Part shown: positions 8,853 to 18,134 of the stretch, piece by piece
Numbering within the stretch: position 1 is the stretch's first letter
Layout: each line of letters opens with the position of its first letter
Origin: Tannerella sp.
GTDB taxonomy: Bacteria > Bacteroidota > Bacteroidia > Bacteroidales > Tannerellaceae
Assembly (NCBI GenBank): GCA_031278765.1
Contig: JAITJX010000159.1
Coordinates: forward strand, 1-33,221
Length of the DNA stretch: 33,221 bases
Reading direction: 5' to 3'
Notes under the pieces: generated by a model
What the model saw: only the letters and a program-made list of their open reading frames with translations
What the model was told of the DNA's origin: nothing
Database searches by the model: none
Translations under genes and position numbers: made by a program

Positions 8853-11290
8853 ATTATTGCTTTTAACCGGTTCTTGATTCTCTCTTTTGCCGAATCATAC
8901 GTCTTCTCCGTCTTAAAGTAGTTTTTATCGGGGATAATGTATTTTAAATTATCTTTCAGTTCTTTGATACGTCTGTACATTTTCTTTTTTGACGCTTGCG
9001 AACGGAACTGAACACCTGCCATAATAGCCGACTTTAGATACTTCAAATCATCTGTTTTACTATCATAATGTCCCAATAAATAGGCGCATTTTATCATGAT
9101 TTCGGCAAGCGACATATCTCCTGCAAAAAGGACTCCTTCGTTAATGAAATGTCCGGCAACCTCATATTCAACATCAGGGATCTGATGCTGTACTTGAGAT
9201 GTTAGAATTACAATATTGTTTTTGGCAATTGCATCTATTGCAAAATCCATGGGAGAATATTCATGCTTCTTTTTTTCTTCTGCCCTGATTTCATGTTCTT
9301 TGTCGTTTCTTTCTTCAGGAACCTTCAGTTCATATTGATAGGGGATGTTCCCTGCGCCAAAACCAATCAAAATAAAGACTGATGGTTTATCTTCGACGCT
9401 TAAATCCAGATACTTTTGATATAGTGTTTTTGATGTAAACGGGCTACATAATATCGGATATACACGGCAAGAGTCTTCTTTCAACTCTTCAATATCTGCT
9501 GCAATCTGGTTTTTATTGTTTATATCTTTAAGCCGTTGTAAAATTTCACTATATACTAACGGATTCATTTCTGACGAGTCTATTCTTACAACTTCCTTTG
9601 AAATGAACTTTGCAAATAGTGGCATTTTCTTGTCTTCCGGATTCCTGTATTTTGATGATTCCGACTTAAAAAACTTTTCCATTGCCGAGAATGAAGGTTT
9701 GCCCGAAGTACCGCCGCTTTTTGACATGGCAATAGTTCCTCCAGTCCTCAGCAAGTATAACTCGTCAAGACAGTTGCTATATGACAGCAGTTTCTCCTCA
9801 GTTTCCATTTCATCCCAATTATAACGGGCTATGATTTCGCCATCGAAAGCATCTACATCCCATATATTGACTTTTTTGAGATTATTACCCAGAAATTTTT
9901 TCCCCATATCAAAAGCAACTCCAATTTGTGGATTGACAAACTGATTAAGATAGTACAGTGCAGAAATCATATTATCAGGAGCATCAGATGGGGCAAATTC
10001 CGATTTTAGTGATATTTGAGAGCCGGTCAAGGCTATACTGCATTTCAAATCTTTAACGCAATATTGCAACAGGCTTAGAGTCCAAGCCATTGTATCAGTT
10101 CCGTGCGATAATAAAACGCCAACTTTATTGTGATAGGCCCCTTCTTTTCGAAGGATATCTTTAATATCCTGACTAACTGTGCCAATATTCCTGATTTCCC
10201 TCTTTGAATGTGAATTGTCGGTTGATTCAACGGCAACATAACCAGACAAGATTTCACCAAAATCATTCGTGAACTTTTTCAGATTTTCCTTGTTTTTGGT
10301 TACGGAAAAAATGGCAATTGATGTAGGCATGACGCCATATTGAACTTTCAGATGTTTTAAAATGTTAATTCCTCCATTATCAACAACTGATTGTTGTTGT
10401 TGATATTCTTCTACATATTTTAACTTATTCTCATCAATGTTTTCTTTTGATGTAAATTCTTTTTTACAGATTGGACATACATTCTTATCTTTTTTGCTTA
10501 TTTCATTACCTGTTTGGTCATAATTAATATCCAAAAGCACGATGTCCAATATTTCACTGGATTTCAACCATTTAAAAATATTTAGCTCGTTGCCATTGTA
10601 ATTCAGATTCATATCGTATGGAAAATCTATTACCTTATAAATTTGATTATTCGACTCTTCTTTGTTCAATTCAACTTCTAATTGACATTTAAAATGTGAA
10701 GCATGGTCGTCAATGACTCCTATTGGATGATATTCCGGAAGTTGTCGGTATGATACCCGCCTTACCTCATCTCGTTTCTCATCAATAAGATCAAAATTAA
10801 CAAATTCAGACACGGGTATTTTAATCTTGTTGCCGTTCTCTAACGGAAGCCGGAAATAAGAAAAGTCGAAGTACCGTAAGATATTCTCATATCCTGCTTC
10901 GTGTGAATATATTTTCGCCAATTTTTCCTTGACTTTATCTTCCGGTAAGAAACCAAACAGGATGATTGGCTCGTCGTTGCGGATTTTGTTTGTACAGCGA
11001 AGAGCCACCGCCAATTCAATACCAGGCAAATCGCTGCGTTTGTCTTGCTCGGCATAAGTTAACTCTGTGTTGATGATGTATGTAACAGCCGATGTATCTC
11101 GGCTGTCGTCATACAATTCGGATAGCAACGACAAAGCGCCGAAAGAACACCCTCTGGTATCGAAGCATTTAATCTTCTGCGCAACTTTGGATTTCTCAGA
11201 ATTAAACGAATCTTCAAATTCAAATGACTTGTGTTCGACGACGATAGTTTGAGCAAAGTCGTTATTGTCGGATATAATACGGTAATTCAT
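8849..11290 (-). CDS. Multidomain protein: receiver-like N-terminal domain + response-regulator receiver + L-asparaginase (type I/GatD-like) with swapped block order
   Basis: REC: GVIDDHASH, LDIVLLDINYD, GINILKHLK, IAIFSVTK. Asparaginase: SHGTDTMAWTLSLLQY...LTGSQ (~aa 395-424), RTGGTIAMSKSGG (~515-527), RIDSSEMNP (~569-577), GFGAGNIP (~643-650), VEYEVAGHFINEGVLFAGDM. Confidence 0.85.
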   Translation of the reverse strand: MNYRIISDNNDFAQTIVVEHKSFEFEDSFNSEKSKVAQKIKCFDTRGCSFGALSLLSELYDDSRDTSAVTYIINTELTYAEQDKRSDLPGIELAVALRCTNKIRNDEPIILFGFLPEDKVKEKLAKIYSHEAGYENILRYFDFSYFRLPLENGNKIKIPVSEFVNFDLIDEKRDEVRRVSYRQLPEYHPIGVIDDHASHFKCQLEVELNKEESNNQIYKVIDFPYDMNLNYNGNELNIFKWLKSSEILDIVLLDINYDQTGNEISKKDKNVCPICKKEFTSKENIDENKLKYVEEYQQQQSVVDNGGINILKHLKVQYGVMPTSIAIFSVTKNKENLKKFTNDFGEILSGYVAVESTDNSHSKREIRNIGTVSQDIKDILRKEGAYHNKVGVLLSHGTDTMAWTLSLLQYCVKDLKCSIALTGSQISLKSEFAPSDAPDNMISALYYLNQFVNPQIGVAFDMGKKFLGNNLKKVNIWDVDAFDGEIIARYNWDEMETEEKLLSYSNCLDELYLLRTGGTIAMSKSGGTSGKPSFSAMEKFFKSESSKYRNPEDKKMPLFAKFISKEVVRIDSSEMNPLVYSEILQRLKDINNKNQIAADIEELKEDSCRVYPILCSPFTSKTLYQKYLDLSVEDKPSVFILIGFGAGNIPYQYELKVPEERNDKEHEIRAEEKKKHEYSPMDFAIDAIAKNNIVILTSQVQHQIPDVEYEVAGHFINEGVLFAGDMSLAEIMIKCAYLLGHYDSKTDDLKYLKSAIMAGVQFRSQASKKKMYRRIKELKDNLKYIIPDKNYFKTEKTYDSAKERIKNRLKAII

Positions 11291-11310
11291 AGCAGACAGT
11301 TCTTAATCGG

Positions 11311-12057
11311 TTAATACTCTACTTGAATCAACAACTTATCTCTCAAGATAGACAACTCCTCTGTCATGTATTTATCTTCGGAAGGGTTACTTTCCAATAT
11401 ACCTCCAATTCCTGTAATATCAATTCCTGCTTCTTTCAATCTATCAAAATTTGCCTGTTCAGGTTGCTTTCCCAAACAACCATGCAAAAATTTAAGAACG
11501 GCTTCTATTTTTTCGGGATAAATCCAATTGGCAATTTCATTGAATGCTACGTTGAATTTGTCGACATCGAACTTGCCGTTAAATTTGTTGGCATCGAACT
11601 CGCCGCCGTTATCGTTGCTTGACCAAGATTTTATAATTTCTTTCAGATAAGGGTAGCCCGCATCTTCACTATTCTCGTGCCGCCCTTTTTTCTTTTTCTT
11701 GAAACTACTTAGTATAGACCCAACAGCGTTTTCATCGTTTGCTCTTCCTAACCTTGTATGGTACATCACATAAGTATTGTCTGTGCTGGACAAGGACAAA
11801 ATACACTCTGCCCAATCTTTAAATTCAATATGGTCAGAAATGAGCAAAATATCCCACTTATCTGTTTCTTTAACAGCATCAGACAACTTCACGCCTTTTG
11901 TTTGTGAAATCAGTAAATAATTTCTCAGTCTTGAAATGTAAGGAGTTGATGTATACAGAAATTTTTTACGAAAATCATCGCATTCTTCTCCTAATCCAAT
12001 ATCTTTAATTTTACTATGTTTCTTTATACTAACAATAAAAATAATTTTTTTATCCAT
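11311..12057 (-). CDS. Hypothetical protein; possibly receiver-like N-terminal fold
   Basis: Intact ORF in a tight operon; KKIIFIVSIKK and WDILLISDHIEF resemble alternating beta strands. Confidence 0.65.
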   Translation of the reverse strand: MDKKIIFIVSIKKHSKIKDIGLGEECDDFRKKFLYTSTPYISRLRNYLLISQTKGVKLSDAVKETDKWDILLISDHIEFKDWAECILSLSSTDNTYVMYHTRLGRANDENAVGSILSSFKKKKKGRHENSEDAGYPYLKEIIKSWSSNDNGGEFDANKFNGKFDVDKFNVAFNEIANWIYPEKIEAVLKFLHGCLGKQPEQANFDRLKEAGIDITGIGGILESNPSEDKYMTEELSILRDKLLIQVEY

Positions 12058-12064
12058 AATGATA

Positions 12065-15000
12065 TTATTTTGAAGTTAATTTTCTTGCACTGTATATTGC
12101 TTCCGTTAATGGAAATTTATGCTGCCTGTCAGTCATATATTGCTGCACGACAGAGAAATTCAGATAACGAATATTATCCGGCAAATTATTCGGCTTGCCT
12201 CGCCCAGAAATCACAACTATACGGTCGTAATAATCCTGTTTATCTGTTATAGCCACTTCTTTGAATACTATATCTCTAATAAAATTTTCTACGCCTTTTT
12301 TGTCGGTGTCGTCGTAATGTGCTCCCTTATATGACTTTATCATTTTTTCGAGTATGCTAAGATGTATAACCACAAAGTCGGTATTTTTAATATCTTCATT
12401 GATGTATTTGATTATATCCGAATAATTATTATCAAAATTTTGTTCATTCAGGTTAATTTTTAGTTCGCTATGGTAAACGGATTGAGCTTTTACAGAAGAG
12501 GAACATTTATATTCTTGTAATTTGTATTCTTTTGTAACAGGCACAAAAATATTATTAAATTGATAAAGGGTATAATAATCAATATGTTCAGGGTTACCCA
12601 ACTTTATTTCCGCTTTGTTCCATTTTGCTTTATATTGTTCCCCAATGGCGTGGGACTGTATTCGCTCGTCTATGACTTTAATACGCACACAGCAATTCAA
12701 TCCCCTTATTATGTTTAGAAATATTTCTTTTTCTGCTTTTCTTCCAAAATCTCCTCCTTCTTTAACATTCCACGGCGTTGTTGAAGACCTTTCTACTACT
12801 TTATATTTATTATTTTTTATTGTCCAATATGCAAGTTCGTTATGCGAACTACTGCAACCTTCATAGTATTTCAAGTATTTTTTGTCAGTTTCTTTAGGTC
12901 CTTCGTCATCTACTCCTATTTTTTTTGATTCTTCTACAAACATAATCCAGCAATCATATATTATATCTTTCCATTCTGTTTTGGTAATCTTTTCAACCCC
13001 ATCAACCCCACTTTTTGGTACTACTATCCTGCGGCTCAATGCAGGATTGTTTGACAAATCAAGGTCAGTATAATTTACAACCAAGCGATGTGGGTATATT
13101 TTTTTTAATGGTAATGGTTTTACTTCATGATTCTCATTATTAATTTCATTTTCGTTTAAAAAGTCTTTGGATGAAATTATCTTGATACCGTGCTTTAACA
13201 ACTCTTTCTTCTTTTCTTCATGCGTTGAACTAACTCCATTTCCAAAAATATCCTTATCGTCTCCCACAATCAGCACTTCTCGTGGTTTATACGCAAAGAA
13301 ACGATAAGCAAGGTAATTTTTCTCATTTTCTTGGCGCTTGTACGCTCTGAAAATGCCCAGTCGTTTTTCATTTTTTATTTCTTTGATAAAATACGAGTCT
13401 GTTTCTGTGAGTATTTCATGCTCTTCTCTTTTTTCATTTTTGTAAAGCGGCACTGTATACTCTTCGTGTTCAATCTCTTCCATTGGAATTTTACGCAAGT
13501 ATGTTGCCGATGCTTCCATTTCCAGCAAGCCCCAACCTCTTTGCCGCAACGTATTGCTTTTGCGGTCGATAACCGATTTGTTTATCTGTCGGTTTTGCTT
13601 GTGAACAAGCCAGTCGATATTGTTGATTTCTTTGGTTCCTTCTTCTTTGTCTTCAACCCAAATATCTGTATCTTCATCATCGCCCTGGTTGTTTTTCTTA
13701 ATCTTTGTATTGCCTGTAATATTATTCTTGATAATAATAGAAACGGCAAGCATCTCATTTACATCATCTTCCTTGCATTCTCCATCTTGGCATTCAGGAA
13801 TATCTTCGACTTTTAATTGAATAATAACGGGAGAGGTTTTTGTTGTTGCTACGCTTCCGTGTTTTACGAGGTTGCGTATCAGGTTTTCCAAGATAGTATA
13901 AAAAGCGTGATTGCCAAGCACATCGCCCGGAATGGCAAAAATTTTATTTTTGCTGTCATCATCATACTCAAATTTATAATAAAAATTTTCAATCCCGCTG
14001 ATAGTATCAACAAGAAGTCGGTTTTTCAGGAATCCATCCATAATATCGCCGAGCGTTGCGGATGTTTCCATAACTGGCGTACCCGTAGTGATGTCGCCGA
14101 TATAGTCAAAACGGACTTTGATGTAGTTGATAAGTGTAATAATATCTTCCAAACCGTGAAACTTATTGCTTTTCAATTCACTAAGGGCTATGGAAATTTT
14201 ATCATTAAGTCCATTCACCGTGCTGGCATTAAAATTGTTGAGAGTTATGCTAACTTCGTTGAAAACATTACTAACCGCTTGGATAAGTTCATCGAAGTTT
14301 TGGCTATTTTTTTCTTTGTTTTGCCCAGCAAGGCATTGACAATATTCGTGATTGTAAATTTGAAGGTTGTAGAAAAGCGTATTCTTAATCAGATTAACAA
14401 CCTTTACCAAAACGTGGCTGCCGATATTATGGCTGAGGTTGCGAGCCATAACTTGGGCAAGGGAGGCGCGGACGGCGATTTGAATAGTATTTTCTTCTTT
14501 TATGCGAAGAATAACAAAAAAAGTAAGTTTATTGATGAATATTTTAAGTTGCTTTAGAAAAATTTGTATTTCTTTCTTTTGTTCTGTGTTCTTCATGTCG
14601 CATTCTATTCCTATGTTAGCAGTTACAACATAAGGTTGTAATTTTTCTTCTTCAATAGAACCGAAAAAAACAGGTCCGACTAAAAAGAAAAAGTGAGTAA
14701 CATTGTTATCTTCATTTTCTTCTAAGGTATAACAGCTTTTTAGGGCATTTAACCAAGCTATAAATTTTGGTTTTAATGAATCATCTTTCTCTAAATATTC
14801 TCGTAAATTAGAGTCGTACACATAATTGTTATTTTCCTCAATGTGAGTGTGATATTCTGAGGAGGTAATTAATTCCGAGTTGAAACTAAACTCATATACT
14901 TCATCGAAAACTTTATTAGTTCTAAATATCAGCCCTATAGTTTCTGTCTTTTCTGTGTTAAAAATATCCTCACCCGAACCTATTAATATTTCATTTCTAT

Positions 15001-15286
15001 CAGTCGTAAATTTTTTTTTCTTGCCTATTCCGTGAAAATCCTTTTCAGAATGTATAAAATCCCCATAGAAAGCGATTTTACCTTTATCGCTTGCAACATT
15101 CCATATATTGAAATATTTTAGAAATTTAAAAATGCATTTTTCATCCTCATTAACTAATACTTTATTTTTCAATCTATTAAAAAATAATAAATTCCAATTG
15201 ACTGTAAATTTATTCTCTACATCCTTGACGAAATTCTCAAAAATTTCATCGAATATTTTATATTTATCATCAGATGGAGTATTCAT
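12065..15286 (-). CDS. Soluble GHKL-ATPase/histidine-kinase-like protein with C-terminal alpha/beta (receiver-like) region
   Basis: H-box-like MARNLSHNIGSHVL, N-box-like ILENLIRNLVKHG, G-box-like RGWGLLEMEA; later REVLIVGDDKD and DRIVVISGRGKPNNLP. No obvious TM helices. Confidence 0.8.
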   Translation of the reverse strand: MNTPSDDKYKIFDEIFENFVKDVENKFTVNWNLLFFNRLKNKVLVNEDEKCIFKFLKYFNIWNVASDKGKIAFYGDFIHSEKDFHGIGKKKKFTTDRNEILIGSGEDIFNTEKTETIGLIFRTNKVFDEVYEFSFNSELITSSEYHTHIEENNNYVYDSNLREYLEKDDSLKPKFIAWLNALKSCYTLEENEDNNVTHFFFLVGPVFFGSIEEEKLQPYVVTANIGIECDMKNTEQKKEIQIFLKQLKIFINKLTFFVILRIKEENTIQIAVRASLAQVMARNLSHNIGSHVLVKVVNLIKNTLFYNLQIYNHEYCQCLAGQNKEKNSQNFDELIQAVSNVFNEVSITLNNFNASTVNGLNDKISIALSELKSNKFHGLEDIITLINYIKVRFDYIGDITTGTPVMETSATLGDIMDGFLKNRLLVDTISGIENFYYKFEYDDDSKNKIFAIPGDVLGNHAFYTILENLIRNLVKHGSVATTKTSPVIIQLKVEDIPECQDGECKEDDVNEMLAVSIIIKNNITGNTKIKKNNQGDDEDTDIWVEDKEEGTKEINNIDWLVHKQNRQINKSVIDRKSNTLRQRGWGLLEMEASATYLRKIPMEEIEHEEYTVPLYKNEKREEHEILTETDSYFIKEIKNEKRLGIFRAYKRQENEKNYLAYRFFAYKPREVLIVGDDKDIFGNGVSSTHEEKKKELLKHGIKIISSKDFLNENEINNENHEVKPLPLKKIYPHRLVVNYTDLDLSNNPALSRRIVVPKSGVDGVEKITKTEWKDIIYDCWIMFVEESKKIGVDDEGPKETDKKYLKYYEGCSSSHNELAYWTIKNNKYKVVERSSTTPWNVKEGGDFGRKAEKEIFLNIIRGLNCCVRIKVIDERIQSHAIGEQYKAKWNKAEIKLGNPEHIDYYTLYQFNNIFVPVTKEYKLQEYKCSSSVKAQSVYHSELKINLNEQNFDNNYSDIIKYINEDIKNTDFVVIHLSILEKMIKSYKGAHYDDTDKKGVENFIRDIVFKEVAITDKQDYYDRIVVISGRGKPNNLPDNIRYLNFSVVQQYMTDRQHKFPLTEAIYSARKLTSK

Positions 15287-15315
15287 TTGTTCTAAGATTT
15301 TTTACCCAGAGAAAT

Positions 15316-16137
15316 TTATTTTTTTACAACAATAACAGTATCTAAGTCTTCTTCGGTCTGAATTTGACATTTCGAAGAGTAAAACGAAATATTCTTAAAT
15401 CCCACTTGCCTAAGTAAGATTTCTATTTCGTCATTAGCATATATTCGGAAACAATAATATTTTGTCGTTTCTTTTCCTGACTCCTCTCGCAGTTTCCAAC
15501 TGCCGTGCAAGCGTTTATCGTCAGAACAATACGATTTTTTTACATCTAAAGTATATTGTTGATTATTATGAAAAATATTTCTTGATGCGGCATAATCATT
15601 TTCTTTGCCTTTCAATATACGTTGTGCATTAAAATCCAAATGTATAAGCATTTTTCCATTCGGTTTAAGCAGATTGTAAAAATTTTGAGCAACTTTTTGA
15701 TTTTCATTATCATCAAAAAAACCAAAGGAACTGAACATATTTATTCCAAAATCATATAGCGTGTGATGATTGGAAATATTACGCATATCACAATTTTTAA
15801 TTTCAACACGATTCTGCATCGATTCACTTTTGGTCTGCAAAGATTCTTTGAACATTTGCAAATATTGCTTATTCAAGTCAATGGCAAATACATTTATTCC
15901 TTTTTCTGCTAATTGTGTTGCATGCCTACCCCAACCACAAGGACAGTCAAACAATGAGTCTCCTTTTTTGAGTTTCAGCAATTCATATATCATTCTTATT
16001 TCGTTTTCCGTCCTTTGTTCTCTTGTTATCTTTTGGTTACTGAAAGGACCTTCCGAACTATTATCAGCAATATAATAAAACTCTCCGAAGAATCCATATT
16101 TTTCTTCAAACCAATTTTTATTTTTGTTTCTTACCAT
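15316..16137 (-). CDS. Class I SAM-dependent methyltransferase
   Basis: Motif I-like LFDCPCGWGRHATQLAEKGINVFAIDLN, then NCDMRNI and LLKPNGKMLIHLDF. Confidence 0.85.
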   Translation of the reverse strand: MVRNKNKNWFEEKYGFFGEFYYIADNSSEGPFSNQKITREQRTENEIRMIYELLKLKKGDSLFDCPCGWGRHATQLAEKGINVFAIDLNKQYLQMFKESLQTKSESMQNRVEIKNCDMRNISNHHTLYDFGINMFSSFGFFDDNENQKVAQNFYNLLKPNGKMLIHLDFNAQRILKGKENDYAASRNIFHNNQQYTLDVKKSYCSDDKRLHGSWKLREESGKETTKYYCFRIYANDEIEILLRQVGFKNISFYSSKCQIQTEEDLDTVIVVKK

Positions 16138-16221
16138 TTATGGGCGTATTTATTAACTAATTTTTCACCTTTGACCTTCACTCAAAACCGAAGTATTAAA
16201 AACTTTGAATGAAAATCACTG

Positions 16222-16229
16222 CAAAGTTA
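16222..16229 (-). promoter_or_regulatory. Putative -7 element (TAACTTTG) for the methyltransferase-to-GatB/AspRS operon
   Basis: TAnnTTTG on the minus strand with a TTTTG about 15 bp further upstream (16245-16249). Confidence 0.5.
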
Positions 16230-16264
16230 AATAAAAAATTAATACAAAAGGATGTTTTTTTACT

Positions 16265-16290
16265 AAAAAATCACTTTTTTGTGATTTTTT
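16265..16290. terminator. Perfect hairpin AAAAAATCAC-TTTTTT-GTGATTTTTT
   Basis: 10-bp stem with 6-nt loop and flanking A/T tracts; candidate bidirectional terminator or IS-end remnant. Confidence 0.5.
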
Positions 16291-16550
16291 CGACATATAT
16301 ATAAATCAATGAGTTACGGTTTAATAGGATTAAGTTTAGCCGTATTATTTGCTCAAATCTAAACCTATTGTAAACCCTATTTAACATCCCTATTGCCTGG
16401 TTGGCTCTTTTTATTCCAATTTTTCGGTGTTCGGGTCCGTGCATACTGTTTTGTATAAACCAAAAAACGTATTCAACCCTCGCTCTTATTATGAGTTTTA
16501 TAGCCATAATGTCTTTCTTTGTTTTTTGTTACCCATCGAGCATCAATGTC
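16271..16550 (-). mobile_element. Decayed IS5-type (DDE) transposase remnant with internal deletion/frameshift
   Basis: DIDARWVTKNKERHYGYKTH (in the ABC ORF frame) followed in another frame by IIRARVEYVFWFIQNSMHGPEHRKIGIKRANQAIGMLNRVYNRFR, a typical IS5-type transposase C-terminus. Confidence 0.8.
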
Positions 16551-18128
16551 TTTTGTTTCTTCTAATTTATTTACTGTCATATAAAATTGTTTGGCTTCCC
16601 ATTCAAACAATCTATTATCGTGGGATACAATGATTATTATCTTTCTCTGTTCGGATAATTTGTAAAAGAAATTTCGTAATGTTTCCTCATTGTTATTATC
16701 CAATCCGCTCGACGGTTCATCAGCAAGTATAATATCGCTGTCTGAAATCAGAGCCATCATACAGGCAATTTTTTGTATTTGTCCTCCTGAAAGGTGGTCA
16801 ATTCGTTTTACCCATATACTTTTATCGGTTAAAAAATCGAAAGACAAGCCATATTTATCAATGGTTTTATTCACTTCCTTAATTAGACGATTAACACCTA
16901 ATATAGAGTATTTGCCAAATTCAGGAAGGATATTAATTACATTTTCAAATACGGTCATTTCCTTTGCGAAAATAGATATAGCTTCTTGCCTAAGGTAGAA
17001 AATACTGTTATTTGTACTGCTAAGTGTAATATCTCCTTTTTCGAGAGTGATTTCGTTATTAATCAATTTAAGAAGCGTTGTTTTTCCTACTCCATTCAAA
17101 CCGCATATGATATTAATGCCATTGCCAAATTGTGTGGAGAAATTCTGAAAAACAATCTTATTTTCATGATTAATATTATAACTGAAATCAATGTTTTGAA
17201 TGGAAATACTTTTATTTGTATTATTTTCAACATGAATTGTTTTGCGTGCTTTTTTCAGATTTATTTTTGCCACAGTCAAAATCAATGCGATACCAAAAAA
17301 TAATTTCCAATAGACCGGATTAGGAGTATATGCAATGATACATACTACCAAAATTTGGAACAACATTGAACCTAACAGTGCTTTTACTACCGAATTTTGC
17401 AATAGCGAAAAAAGATAATAATGCCTAATTATTTTTTCTTCATTCTTCTTTTTGTATCGGGCAATAATAAAGTCAATGAATTTATCGACCAACAAAAAAG
17501 AAGCCAGTGAATTGACAACAAAATCAAAGCCGCCGCCCGACCGGGCAACAGCTTCTTTGATTGCGTATCCAAAAGTACCATAACCGACGAGGATACCGGT
17601 AATAATAAATCCGAATGTTAATAATAACCGTTTATTTTCAATTGTATTCGCTTTTATATTTTCCCCAATTACTCTAATTGAAATACCTTGTTTTGTCCGA
17701 AAAAAAACATCAATTACAACAACAAGAACGATTGATATTATTGGCAACAATTTTGACAATTTATTAAAAAAGGCATAATTGTCGTTTGTCTTCAATGGTA
17801 ATGATTCTCCTATGGCAATAACCGATACGGCATACAATACCAACGAGAAGATAATACCGGCAAAAATGGCATTAATTTTAAATTCGTAAATTAATACCGA
17901 CAATAGCATATAGCATACTACCGAACAAGCAATAGCAGCAGAAACAGACAGCAATAATGAATTAGAAAAATTCCATGTTGCAACAAATGAAATGATACTG
18001 ACGATAGCCACTCCATCTATACTGATATCAATAATTTTTAGATTTTTGTATAATAATCCGATTCCTAACACAAAAGGCAACCAGAAAAATCCATTAACCA
18101 AACCTTCGGACAATACTTCCAAAAACAT
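16473..18128 (-). CDS. ABC transporter: TrpY-like permease fused to ATPase; C-terminal ~25 aa derived from a transposase remnant
   Basis: Multiple TM helices, then Walker A GLNGVGKTT, signature LSGGQ, Walker B IILADEPSSGLD, H-loop IIVSHD; tail ETKDIDARWVTKNKERHYGYKTH is transposase-like. Confidence 0.88.
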   Translation of the reverse strand: MFLEVLSEGLVNGFFWLPFVLGIGLLYKNLKIIDISIDGVAIVSIISFVATWNFSNSLLLSVSAAIACSVVCYMLLSVLIYEFKINAIFAGIIFSLVLYAVSVIAIGESLPLKTNDNYAFFNKLSKLLPIISIVLVVVIDVFFRTKQGISIRVIGENIKANTIENKRLLLTFGFIITGILVGYGTFGYAIKEAVARSGGGFDFVVNSLASFLLVDKFIDFIIARYKKKNEEKIIRHYYLFSLLQNSVVKALLGSMLFQILVVCIIAYTPNPVYWKLFFGIALILTVAKINLKKARKTIHVENNTNKSISIQNIDFSYNINHENKIVFQNFSTQFGNGINIICGLNGVGKTTLLKLINNEITLEKGDITLSSTNNSIFYLRQEAISIFAKEMTVFENVINILPEFGKYSILGVNRLIKEVNKTIDKYGLSFDFLTDKSIWVKRIDHLSGGQIQKIACMMALISDSDIILADEPSSGLDNNNEETLRNFFYKLSEQRKIIIIVSHDNRLFEWEAKQFYMTVNKLEETKDIDARWVTKNKERHYGYKTHNKSEG

Positions 18129-18134
18129 TCTTAT

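Noticed and set aside
13817-14557. 246-aa + strand ORF
   Set aside because: Antisense to the GHKL protein gene, whose motifs are clear; no recognisable family in the + frame.
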